Assembly: GCF_001704415.2 (NCBI RefSeq)
Contig: NC_030831.1
Location: 42,516,134 to 42,580,133 of the forward strand
DNA length: 64,000 bases
Direction of reading: 5' to 3'
Source of the DNA: Capra hircus
Lineage: Eukaryota > Chordata > Mammalia > Artiodactyla > Bovidae
Within the stretch, counting starts at the first letter, position 1, and each line of letters opens with the position of its first letter. The notes below the pieces were generated by a model. The model searched no databases. It was not told where the DNA came from and worked only from the letters and a program-made list of their open reading frames with translations. The position numbers were made by a program, and so were the translations under genes. This document shows positions 10,309 to 21,100 of this stretch, in pieces.

Positions 10309-11380
10309 GGGTGGTGTTTCTTTCTGAAGAGTCAGCTGACTCTCAGATCAGAAACACCAAAGAGAGGATTTTTAGTTTATGTGGGCACCAGGCACGCCCC
10401 TGAGCCACCCTGTCACCGATGGGCCTCCTGGCTCTGACCCGAGGATTCCCCTCTCTCTCCCACTTCTTCCTCTTCCTGCAGCTCTTCCTTGTTTTCTTGC
10501 AGAGAGTTTTTTTTAAGTCTTTCAGTGCAAGCCACTTCTTCTCTGGGAAATCCTTGTTCTTCCTAAGAGGTGTGTGTGTGCACGTTTGTGTTTTGCATCT
10601 CAAAGTTTTCTCTTTGCCTTACAAGCTACTGGCCCAGGCTTTCCTGGGAGGTAAAGTTCCTTCTGGCTGGATTCCAGCTGATTTCCAGACTGGAGGAGAA
10701 GGCAGTGGCCCCTAAATGAGTTCAAAGTGAATTTGAAGGAGCGTCTACATAGCCTCCTCGCACTCTGCTCCCGTGTGAGCTGGGATGGAGGTCATCACTC
10801 GCAGCCAGCCCAGGACTGCAGGGTGGGTCTGCTTGTTTTTCTGCAAACTCTGAGAAGCAGTCGGCCCTCCCCGGAACTGGCTACAATCTGCGAGTTAACC
10901 CAAATTAGACTGTTTCTCTATTTGCAGCCATCCCCCTTTCTCCATTTCCTTCTCCCAATAAATGTGTTTCCTCGCTGCATCGTACTTGCAGAGCCAGTCC
11001 CTCTGTGTACACACCGCTCACCCATTGTGCAAACACCGGTCATTCTGAAGGGCAAACTTCACATGGGAAAAACACCAAAGTTACCCAGATGCTTCTTTCC
11101 TCCTAATTATGACATTATTATTATTATTTCTCCATCTTTTCTGCTAACTTTGAGGATTCAGACGGAGCCTGCACCATCTTGAAAGCATCACTGCTGAGTG
11201 CCTGGGCCACGCCCACACCTGAGCACAGGTGGAGCACACAGCGCTCAGGCTGCTTTGGAGGCTGCCTTACCCATCGTTTATCCTTGTCCTTAGGATCTCG
11301 TCTCCCTAACACTTTCCTGAGCTGTTTGAGATTACGTCCACGCCCAACCCACCTCCTGGCAAGTTCTGTCTCCCCAGTAA
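10309..11380. other. Intergenic, nothing recognised
   Basis: Open frames up to about 150 codons occur (10727-11182) with no family resemblance. No repeat or RNA gene is recognised. Confidence 0.45.
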
Positions 11381-11592
11381 AAGTGAAAGTGTTAGTCACT
11401 TGGTCATGTCCGTGTCCCACTATTTGCGATCCCATGGACTCCTTTGCGACCCGCCAGCTCCTCTGTCCATGGGATTCTCCAGGCAAGAATCTGGAGTGGG
11501 TAGCCATTCCCTTTTCCAGGGGATCTTCCTGACCCAGGGATCAAACCCAGGTGGCATTGCAGGCAGATTCTTTACAGTCTGAGCCACTAGGC
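11381..11592 (-). repeat. Bov-tA SINE
   Basis: On the plus strand it reads aagtgaaagtgttagtcact, then ctccaggcaagaatctggag and ends near agtctgagccactag. It is antisense, with the aaagtgaaagtg tail at the low-coordinate end. Confidence 0.93.
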
Positions 11593-13707
11593 TCAGTAGC
11601 ACTTTCCATATTTGTCATTTTTTCTAATGTTATTTAACAGCTGTCACTTCTGCTACTGAAGGAGGCCCTTGGCAGAAGGGGCCGGGCTGATTGGCCCACA
11701 CTGTCCACACCTGGATCCCCAGTATTTTGCAAACATGTGCTGGATTAGAGAGCAAACAGTGAATGTGCCGTCTGGTTCCCCCCACCCACCTTAGAGCCTG
11801 GTTTGATTCAAAACTGCCCCAGATGGAATTCAAAGTTACAGAATATTACAGAATTTGAACATCGTGTAAACAGATTTCATCATGGCCTTGGCAATCGGCA
11901 GAACCCTAGCTTCAGAAAGCTGTCTTTTGTTTGAGTTCAGAATGTTTGGTTCTGTGTAAAACATCCAGACATTATTTCTAAGACAAATGTTACCCTCATT
12001 CTCGGTCTAAAGCTATCGTCAGGAGCAAAGACAGTAACTTAAGTGCCCCTCGGCACAGGGAAACCCAGTGCTAGCCTGAGAAACAGAGAGGGGACCCCTC
12101 ACCCAGGAGGCAGAAGGGGGATCTCGTCTTGGAACTGTGTACAGATCAGGTGAAGATCTGTGTCTTTTCTGGTCGGTGCCTGGACAGCAGGGTGACCAAC
12201 GCTGGGCCTCGAGGGCCAAGAGCACAGACTCAGTCCCACTTGACCACAAGGCAGTCCTTGCGGGGTGGGGCGGGAGAAGAGGGACAGGGCAGAAAGGGGG
12301 CTGTGCTTCCGATGAAGGCTTCTGTCTACAACCCAAGAGTCTTGGTAAACTGAAAAAGGGAAAGCTTAAGTTGCTATCTCTTTAAAATAAATAAGACATA
12401 GAAGATTGTAAGTCAGTAAGAGGGCTGATTTGAGAGTCTATTTGGAATATCAAAGATGCAGCCTGTAGTTTCAACTACACACTGCTGGCTGGTTGATGCT
12501 TATCTAAATTATAGGTCCCGTCTTGGACTTAAGATTCAAAACCACAGAATTTCAATTCTACAGCAATAAATGCTACAGCTTCTGAAGACAGGCTCTAGAA
12601 CTGGAGCGTCAAGGCTGCTCCAAGGGGCCTCTGTGTTCAGGCGGGTCCCTGGGGGCTCTTCACACACCCCCGCCTTGGGCATGGGATCGTGCTGGGTTCA
12701 CCAAGGGTCAGCACCGACCCCTGGAAACAGGGGAGTCAGAGTCAGTCGATCATTGCTAATGTGAAACTCTTCCTAGAATCGTCCACAGACCCACTCAGTT
12801 CTCACCAGGGTCACAGCTGACCTGCTGGCTCTGAGCAGGGCCAGCTTACTTGTCCTTCTGTCCCCAGGAGGACACCTGGTGGGTGGTAGAAAGCCCACCA
12901 AGTCTGTAAGAGGCTGCCCCGGAGCATCCTTCCAGAGGTAACAAGGCCGGGGCAGAGGACCGAGGGGAGCCGGTCCAGAAGCAGGTCAACACGGAGGGCA
13001 GGGCTGGGCCTGTGGGGACACTATGGGCAGGCTGTGGCCCCCAGGGAGGTGGGGAGCTGGAAACAGGGAAACCAGAATCGTGGAAAGCAAGAAAAGGGTG
13101 CAGATGTAGCTGGCAGGAGCCTGCTGTCTGAGTGGTGGCACACCAGCACAGGAACTAAAGCCCAGGTCCTGGCTCTGCAGAGGGTCCTGGAGGCTTGGCT
13201 GGCAGTCTTTCCCCTCCACCTTTTTGCTTTTTTTGCTTTTGGTTTTTCCTCCCTTTTTCCAAGCAGCTGCAAAGAACCACGGGAAAAGCATGTCACTCAA
13301 AATTATTTGTCCCAGTTGTGGTGACTTTAACTGCTCTGGAGACTCCAGGTCAGGATCCAGAGGCAGATTGTGAGAAGCTCAAGTCCTCAAGCAAAGACCC
13401 TTGCCTGCCCTCCAGGCCTGGCTCCTCTGTTTCTGCTGCCCCTGGGCTGAGCCATCCTCACCTTCATCCCCTTCCTCCTCCCTACATCCCCCTACTGCCC
13501 CATGTTCCCCTCTCTGGGTGGCACAGCATATCAGCAGAGCAGATGGAGGGGGAGGGAAGGTGGGTACCCAGCCCCTGGAGTTGCTACATTCTCCTCTGCC
13601 CACGGGCATGTGCTGGAGCCTGGTAACTGCAGTACTTACAGAGGATTTGCAGCCCCAAAGCCCTTGGCTGCCCACAAGGTTCAGCTGCGAGGAATTTCCA
13701 TGTCCTA
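11593..13707. other. Intergenic, nothing recognised
   Basis: Mixed-composition DNA without recognisable genes; several open frames of 60-140 codons lack any family signal. A T-rich patch lies near 13220-13260. Confidence 0.45.
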
Positions 13708-14193
13708 TCATTACTTTGCCAACAAAGGTCCATCTAGTCAAAGCTATGGTTTTTCCAGTGGTCATGTATGGATGTGAGAGTCGGACTGTGAAGAAAGCTG
13801 AACATTGAAGAATTGATGCTTTTGAACTGTAGTGTTGGAGAAGACTCTTGAGAGTCCCTTGGACTGCAAGGAGATCCAACCGGTCCATTCTAAAGGAGAT
13901 CAGTCCTGGGTGTTCATTGGAAGGAATGATGCTAAAGCTGAAACTCCAGTACTTTGGCCACCTCATGTCAAGAGTTGACTTATTGGAAAAGACTCTGATG
14001 CTGGGAGGGATTGGGGGCAGGAGGAGAAGGGGACGACAGAGGATGAGATGGCTGGATGGCATCTCCAACTCGATGGACATGGGTTTGGGTGAACTCCGGA
14101 AGTTGGTGATGGACAGGGAGGCCTGGCGTGCTGCAATTCATGGAGTCTCAAAGAATCGGACACAACTGAGTGACTGAACTGAACTGAACTGAT
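13708..14193 (+). mobile_element. BovB (RTE) LINE 3' end
   Basis: The translated sense strand shows the end of the BovB reverse-transcriptase polyprotein: KAMVFPVVMYGCESRTVKKA, EHstop, RVPWTARRSNRSILKEISPG and MLKLKLQYFGHLMSRVD. It carries a premature stop and a frame change, so it is dead and 5'-truncated. It ends in the ACTGA repeats (ctgaactgaactgaactgat) typical of BovB tails. Confidence 0.95.
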
Positions 14194-14754
14194 GTGCTCT
14201 GGGCGGAGTCTCAGCTGATGGTTCTGAAAAGCTGTGCGTGGAAAAAGCATGGGAATGACAGGAATGACAAAGGCTGCTATGGACAGAGCACACAGCATGT
14301 CAGCCCCAAGTCACAAGCTTTGGACCATCAGCTGTAAAACTGACTGTGGCTCACAGGCCAGGCTGTTGGTGGGCCTGTCCACCACGGCTCAGCAAATGGT
14401 CTGGAAGCTCAGGGGCTGAGAACGAAAGGCTATGGATGTCTTTCTCCATGGTGTGGACTGGATCCTGGGTGGGGCACATGGGGGGCCCCCTCTCTCTGCT
14501 TCATGACGTCTGGGATCTGCCCTGCAGTGACTGCCAGTGGGCAGGAAGAGCTCCATGGGTCCCTCACTGTGAGCTCAGGCTTAGACTGCCCAGGGCTCCC
14601 AGGACCACAGCAGGTGGGTGCTGGAACCGCCCCTCCTCCAAGCTCTACTGTCCACGCAGTCACAGGACCACCTGGGGGCAGCCCAGGGACAGACCCCACC
14701 TCTCATTGGGACAAGTGTCCAAGATTTGGTTGCTACTTTCAATCCACCACCAGT

Positions 14755-14870
14755 ATTATTCCCATTTTATAGACGAGGAAACAAAGGCTCAAGAAGCCAA
14801 ACGATTTCTGTCTTATAAGAAACAGAGCCGAGGCCGGAAGGGATGATGAACCCCAAGCCTGCTCTTCCCA
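14755..14870 (-). repeat. MIR SINE fragment
   Basis: attattcccattttatagac followed by gaggaaacaaaggctcaaga is the antisense of the MIR core (cctcatctgtaaaatggg type). It is an ancient mammalian repeat and diverged. Confidence 0.7.
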
Positions 14871-15526
14871 GGATATAGCCCAACTCCCTCATCCTGCAGA
14901 CCTGATTCAAGATGGGACTTGGTGAGTGGCTGACAGCTCTCCACAGGGTTTGCAATAAAGCGGAGCAAATCATTTTGCTACCGTCCTTTATACTGTGTAT
15001 TACTCCCCGAAGAGGCCCCTTCTGTCTGGTAAACAGCTGCAGAATCTACAATTTCCATTCTGTTTGAGAGGTTGTTCAAGGTAAAAGAGGTGGAAAAAAT
15101 ACCGAGGTAAAATCACCAATTTAGATGAGTGCTACCTGGCCCAGGGTAGGTTTCTATCCTCAGAGGAGGGAAATGTATTTACATTTACGAGAGGAGCCGG
15201 GTCCAATGGGAACCTCGTGTTATTATTAGACTTCCTCTTGAGAAGGATTTGTAAATGAAAACGTAACTTACTATTTTAGTATTTTGTTTTTCAGGGAAGA
15301 AAAACCCTTTGCAAAAACAAATTTAAAAGGAAAAACTTATCCATTTAGAGCACTTGTTTATTTTCTTATTTGCCAGGCTAAATCCATCTTCTTTCATCTC
15401 TGATTTGACTGGGGACTGGGGAGGATGAGGGCTTTTCTTCCTTTTTTCTGAATCTGAAAGGACTCTTCAAATTCTAGCAGGATTGACTCCTTTGGCATCC
15501 ACGGCCCTTCTGCTTGCCTGGCAGCA

Positions 15527-15594
15527 AGCAGCGCCGCTCAGCGGGCAGACAGGGAAGGGCAGCAGCGCCGCTCAGCGGGCAGACAGGGAAGGGC
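15527..15594. repeat. Perfect 34-bp tandem duplication
   Basis: 15527-15560 and 15561-15594 are identical, unit starting agcagcgccgctcagcgggc. It is followed at once by a ten-base G run. Confidence 0.9.
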
Positions 15595-16196
15595 AGGCCG
15601 GGGGGGGGGGGTTGGGGGACCTGGCGGGGTGGATGTGGCCACGGCCCCTCTGTGAACCTTTTCTCATTTTTTAGTGAGCGCCCTACCGTAGTGCTGCTAT
15701 TCTATCTCCTTAGCTACCGAAAATCTCTAGAAAACAGGTCTTTCAGCTGCTTTTGCAATCCCAGTGCAACTGTGGGCTTGACATCTCCACGTTTGAGTGA
15801 AATCTCCTATGGTACATATTTTATGAGTACTTTCTTAGCTTCTCTGTTAACATGTATTCACTGTTCATCACGCAAGTAGCTGGAAGTTGTATTTAAGAGA
15901 GAGATGTGTTCCTGAAGATTTTCAAACACAGTTCAAACTTTGGCTAGTTGTAGGCAGATCTCAGGAAGTTGTGTGGGCTCACTGGTGCCCTGTTCCTGGA
16001 AGGGCCAGGCGGCCTCTCCCTCTCCACGGGCTGCCAGCTTCCTAGCTTTACCAGCAGTGCTCCTGGGCCGGACTGACCCTGGCTCACGCCTTCACTGGGC
16101 AGGTCACCTGCCTGAGAAGGTAACCACGCCCACCTGGACAGGTGCGCTTTTCCAGGTTCCTCCTTCCATTCTGTTCCTCCCCCTTGGCTGCCCCGA

Positions 16197-16216
16197 CCCC
16201 CCCCCCCCCCCCCCCC
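16197..16216. repeat. C20 homopolymer
   Basis: An uninterrupted run of about twenty C lies between gccccga and gctgcatg. Such runs are prone to assembly and sequencing error. Confidence 0.85.
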
Positions 16217-16755
16217 GCTGCATGTAGCGTCCCCTCCACATTGGTTTATTTAGCGTGTCTCTGCTCCCGGATCACACCTGCCCCCTCCCCGGGGGTAGGG
16301 TACAACCTGGAGCATCCACTCCACAAAGATTTGTTGAGTGAATGCCTCAAGAGCAAACAGGATAAACCCAAGTGGCATCTGCTTCTTCCCAACACCATCA
16401 CGTTGAGGGCTTCTGGAGGAATTTTTCACTTGGAAGATGCATGTTATTTTTTTTTTTTAAACTTCATAGAAAAAAGTCAAGTGTTAATATTTTAAATTAT
16501 ATTATTTCAAATTTCTTCATTGACATTTGCACAAAATATAGCCACATGAATATATTCTCCTTGCAAGAGAGTTAAACTATTATAATTTAAGGCTAAAGTC
16601 CTTTTTACAAATACACCTATGGGATGTGGTATTAAAAAGAGACTTTTCACAGGGTGGAACTAGGTCATCTCCAAGCAGTCCAACAAAATACAGAGTAGGA
16701 CTCCACGAAGCCAAGTCAGTAGGTGGTTTTATTCCCTTTTATTCAAAGGGAACAA

Positions 16756-16866
16756 GGGACTTCCCTGGTGGTCAGTGGTTAAGACACCGAGCTTCCAATG
16801 CAGGGGGAACAGGTGCAATCTCTGATTAGGGAACTAAGATACTTCATGCCACGCTGTGCAGCAGTT
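16756..16866 (+). repeat. CHR-type tRNA-derived SINE
   Basis: gacttccctggtggtcagtg, then aagacaccgagcttccaatg and gaactaagatacttcatgcc are diagnostic of this artiodactyl SINE. Confidence 0.88.
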
Positions 16867-17855
16867 TCTTCTCCGTCTTGAGTGATGCTCATCAAGAGGA
16901 CTGTGCTGGTTCAAGCACCTGCAAAAGTGACTTATGTTGGATATCAATACTGTAGATCGTCCCAGCTCTACTGCACTCAGAGCTCTTGGGCAGCACTGCA
17001 TAACTTACCTACAACATAGTGAGGGCATCGCTTTTATGTGAAAAGTTCAGTAAGAAAGCAAAACCGAATTTGACCCTGTCATCCAATGTCATCATCTCTT
17101 TTGTTTGGGTACTTCCAGGTTGTAAAAGCAAGTGCACGTAGTGCCACCTGGTGTTCTTAGGCGGAACTGCAGGACACAGAGCCCACAGGCCTCTGACTGC
17201 AGAACCTGAGAGGGGGGGGAGAGAGCCACTTGACAGCCCGCTTCAATCAAACCTAGTAAACTCTCAAGCCCAACTTTCAAATTATTAGTGAAATTTCAAA
17301 AAAGCCCCATATGCAGTAAAGTGCACTGTGATTTTTTCTTTAAAAACATTTGGAAATCTATAATCCGTCCATGCACCTAAATGGGCGTAATGTGAGTTAT
17401 TATTAATACAATACAGTTGACCCTTAAACAACATGGGATGAATTGTGTGGGTCCACTTATATGCTGGAACCACCGTGAGTCGTGGGTCGGCAGCTGGTTT
17501 GCTAGTATTTCTGCGAAACCCTCGCCCCCGACCTTCAACCGCCGCGCACTGATGAGCATCAGCCCGTGGTTACCCAGCAGTGACCTGGACGGACAGTCGG
17601 GTTTGCAGATTGACTGACAGACGTTTGGCCCAGATGTAGGATGAATGATCCAGACTGTTCCGGCCGAAGAAGGAAAGGAACAGATCGCAACGCCCACGCG
17701 CATTCTTGGGAGAGGGAGGTGAGGTCCACCGGCGTGGGGTCCGGCCTGTTGCACTCCCTGCAGACGTGCCGTGGTTAGAACCGCACCTGATACATAACAG
17801 CTGCTCAACACACCTGAGCTCAACCCCGGCAATAGATGCACGAACCTCCTTCTCT
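16867..17855. other. Upstream flank of NAPG
   Basis: No gene is recognised. It becomes GC-richer towards the NAPG CpG island. Antisense open frames at 17377-17917 are a by-product of base composition. Confidence 0.45.
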
Positions 17856-17908
17856 ACCCACCGCGCCTGCGCAGGAGCCACGCGTGCGACCATTCCGCGC
17901 GCTCTGCG

Positions 17909-17953
17909 CCTGCACAACGTCTGCCTGCATAACGTCGGCCTGCATAGCGCCTA
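17909..17953 (+). repeat. Three tandem 15-bp units in the NAPG promoter
   Basis: Three consecutive units each begin CCTGCA: cctgcacaacgtctg, cctgcataacgtcgg and cctgcatagcgccta. The first two carry an ACGTC core (a CRE half-site); the third has diverged to GCGCC. They lie about 150-190 bp upstream of the NAPG ATG. Confidence 0.75.
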
Positions 17954-18099
17954 CGCGGCTTCCGGGCCGCTTCGCTGCGCTAGGTTTGAGCTCTGTGAGC
18001 CCCGGTAGTACGGCGGCGGCGCCGTCCCGGCCTCCTCCTCGGCGTTCCCACGCCCACTCGGCGGGCTCTCGGCCTCCACGTCAGGGCCGCGCCGCGGAG

Positions 18100-18155
18100 A
18101 TGGCGGCTCAGAAGATAAACGAGGGGCTGGAACACCTGGCCAAAGCAGAGAAATA
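18100..18155 (+). CDS. NAPG: NAPG coding exon 1
   Basis: It encodes residues 1-18 and two bases of Tyr19 (TA). The donor is GTGAGTGAGG at 18156. The ATG context is GCGGAGATGG. The frame is also open upstream in GC-rich sequence, but the family N-terminus MAAQKINEG fixes the start. Confidence 0.95.
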
Positions 18156-21100
18156 GTGAGTGAGGGGCCCAGCGCGGCCTTGGGCGAGCGCCGGGGTCGG
18201 CGCCTCCTAGGCCAGTCTGAGTCAGCACCAGGTGGGGGGGCGCTGCCGCGGGGGCGGAGCCGGGCGGACGGGGTGGGGCCGCCGCGCCCCGGAAGCGCTG
18301 CCTTCCGCCGCCGGAAGTGGGCGCGCCTCGGGCAGTGGGGGCGCTGCCGGGTCCGAGCGCATCTCTCTATTTTCGCGCAGGTGCTCCTGGTTCCTGGCTC
18401 TTTGGGCAGCTACCTGGCCCAATTATGTTTTAAAATCTCTAGCTTTTCCCAAGTGTAGCAACAAGATGACTTAACGGATGTGTCTTGTCTTTGGTGGAAT
18501 TTTAAAAGTTCTGGTGGACAATGGGGCTTCCCAGGTGACTCAGTGGTAAAGAATCCATCTGACAGAGCTGGAGACGCGGTTTCCACCCCTGGGTCAGGAA
18601 CCCTGGAGAAGGGAATGGCAACCCACTCCGGTATTCTTGCCTGGAGAATCCCAACGACAGACGAGCCTGGCCGGCTACAGTCCTTGGGGTCACAGAGAGT
18701 CGGACACGACTGAGTGCGCGCGAGCGCTCCACACCACACCACCACCGGTGGAAAACATAATGAGGACTTCGGGGTAGGGATGGGGATTAGAATTTTGCTT
18801 TATTGCGATGCTTTCTCAATTTTGTGGATTAGAGTAGACAAGCTGCATTTTAACCGTTTTGTTTTTCTTAGCTTGAGAGTTGTTTACAAATTTGAACCTT
18901 ACAGTAGAGTTACACAAACATAAACTTTAATTGGCCAAATTAAAAGGAACACAGGAAAGGCTGAATATCTGCAGGCTATAGGGACTTCCCCCTCTCTCAG
19001 TTAAGGTGGCTCCCTGATTCCTTGGCTTTCACTAACTGAATTCAGAATTTAAGATGGTGTTTTATTTAGTAATTCTTATGCACACCCAGTGTTCTTGCCT
19101 GGAGAATCCCAGGGACGGGGGAGCCTGGTGGGCTGCCATCTGTGGGGTCGCACAGAGTCGGACACGACTGAAGCGACTTAGCAGCAGCAGCAGCAGCATG
19201 CATACCTAAATTTGACAGTCACAGGGTTAGTTTAAGCTGTAAGTCTGAAGTTACAGAAAGCATCACGGAAAGGACACGGAGATGTGGGCTCAGGATCGAT
19301 TGGCCTGTGGTCCTGGAGAGCAGCTGCTCTTGTTCTCCAGTCCGGCTCTCCTCCCCTTGTTGCCCTGCCCTCTGGTTGCCCTTCCTGTCCACTGCAGCTC
19401 ATTGCAGCCTTCCTGCTGCCGCCCTCTGTCCCTCTGAGGGGTTTGTCTTTCTGGCCTCGCTCTGCAGTCTCCTTGGAGGATCGTAACTGGGCGCTGGTGT
19501 GGCCTGTGTTGATGGCTCAGGTTATCTGTGCCTCTCCTGAGCTGCAGTCTCAGGAATCCAGCTGCTCACTGCGGTGCCTCGGCTGTCCCAGGTTTTAGTG
19601 CACCTCAGGGCTTGTTACACCCTCGATGCTGCTGATGCTACCCTGTTTCCGGTTCAGCAGGGCTGGGGGAGGCTTAACAATTCATACATTTCTAGCGAGC
19701 TAGCAGCAAATACTGGCACTGCTCGTCTGGGGACCAGGCAGTGATTACCTCAACTCTCCTTGGATGTTATATAGACATTTCAGAAGGGGGAGACCATGTC
19801 TGTGACAGTGGGAGGGAAAGTGATGAAGTGTGTAGTTACCAGGAACTTTGGATGGAGGTAGACTAATGGGGACTTTCCAGTTGATGGTTCCCCTCCCTCC
19901 CTATTTACAGACCTACAAGGTCCTTACAAGCAGGGTTCTGACTTAAGAATGTGGTGGATAACTTTTGTTAACTGTATCTTCCTTTCATTTAGCCTGAAAA
20001 CTGGTTTTTTGAAATGGAAGCCGGATTATGACAGCGCCGCTTCTGAGTATGGAAAAGCAGGTATCTGTGACAGTTGTCCTGCCTCCTGCAGTGTGTTATG
20101 TTGGTCTCAGCATAATTCTCACTCTTAGTGCTTCCTGTAGCATCTTAGTTGTTAGAAAAAACAACCAAAGACCTGCCCAGACCCTGTGCTTTTCTAGGTT
20201 CTGTTTGCAGGTGTCTTGAGTGCCAAGTTGCAAACCCGGCTGCGTCCCTCTCCCATGAGGGCAGACTGTGGGGTGGGCGCAGCTGTGGGCTTTTAGTATC
20301 ATTAGCGTGTTCTTGAAGTGCAGTCAGTTCATACCAAATGCTTCCAGGAGTTGTCATACTTTTCTCCCAGCTGTTTCTGAATAAAGACTTTTTTGGTTCA
20401 CTTTGTAAAGCGCGTAAGCCTCATTCTCAGCAGTTGTTTGTGCACAGCGCGTGTTAGCCTCTTGTTCTTTACAGCCTTGCTCAGAGATGTGCTGATAGTT
20501 TTCATCCAACGTTAAGTTTATAGGCATATTTTAATATCTTTGTTTGCATATAAGATAAAAGCAGTCTGAAATTTCCAACAGAAAGAGAACTTATTACAAA
20601 TTCAGCATTTTCAGTTATGGAATGACAGCTTTCAGCGTATCTGTGATGATTTTGGACATAAAGCAGAGTATGATTTTGAAATAGGCTGAACACGTTTTAT
20701 TGTGTGCTTCTGCGGTGGTTGTGATCACATGTGTTAGCCTTGGGTAGAAATCACCTAAGAAATCTGCTTTTAGCAGACTTTAGTTTTAGTATATCACCAG
20801 GAATAAAGAAGTCAGAAAAAATTAAAACTAATTGGCACAATGTAGGATATAGTTTCTAGAGAATAATTATTAAAATAATTACAGGTTCACATTTTACATG
20901 GGTTTTATGGATGCTTCATACAAGAATGTTTTTGTAACTGGAGAGCATGACATTTTGCAGATCTCCTCCATGAGGGAAATTTAACATGAAACTGTTCTAT
21001 ATGCATCTGAGACCATTTCTGCTTTCAGAAATAAGTACTTCCAAGTCAGATTTTCCTGTTAAAACATTCTTTGTTTGTTTTCTTTAAGGGATTATGCAAG

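Larger units (their letters stand above)
14871..16755. other. Intergenic, tandem duplication and homopolymer tracts only
   Basis: No gene is seen. It holds the 34-bp duplication (15527-15594), a G-run at about 15600-15610 and a C-run at 16197-16216. Confidence 0.5.
17860..18360 (+). promoter_or_regulatory. NAPG: CpG-island promoter of NAPG
   Basis: This is a CpG-dense block around the NAPG start codon at 18100, in contrast with the surrounding AT-richer DNA. No TATA box is seen. Visible elements are a GCGCCTGCGC palindrome-like NRF1-type core near 17866, an ETS-type CTTCCGG at 17959-17965, a CCGGAAGT at 18311-18318 inside intron 1, and three tandem 15-bp units at 17909-17953. This architecture is typical of a broadly expressed housekeeping gene. 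The exact transcription start is not determinable; it probably lies between 17950 and 18080. Confidence 0.8.

Noticed and set aside
13379..14080. 233-codon minus-strand open frame
   Set aside because: Its larger part is the antisense of the BovB LINE end at 13708-14193; it reads typical antisense-BovB text and is not a gene.
20380..20385. AATAAA in NAPG intron 2 as an alternative gene end
   Set aside because: It is a single hexamer without other support; such hexamers are common in AT-rich introns.
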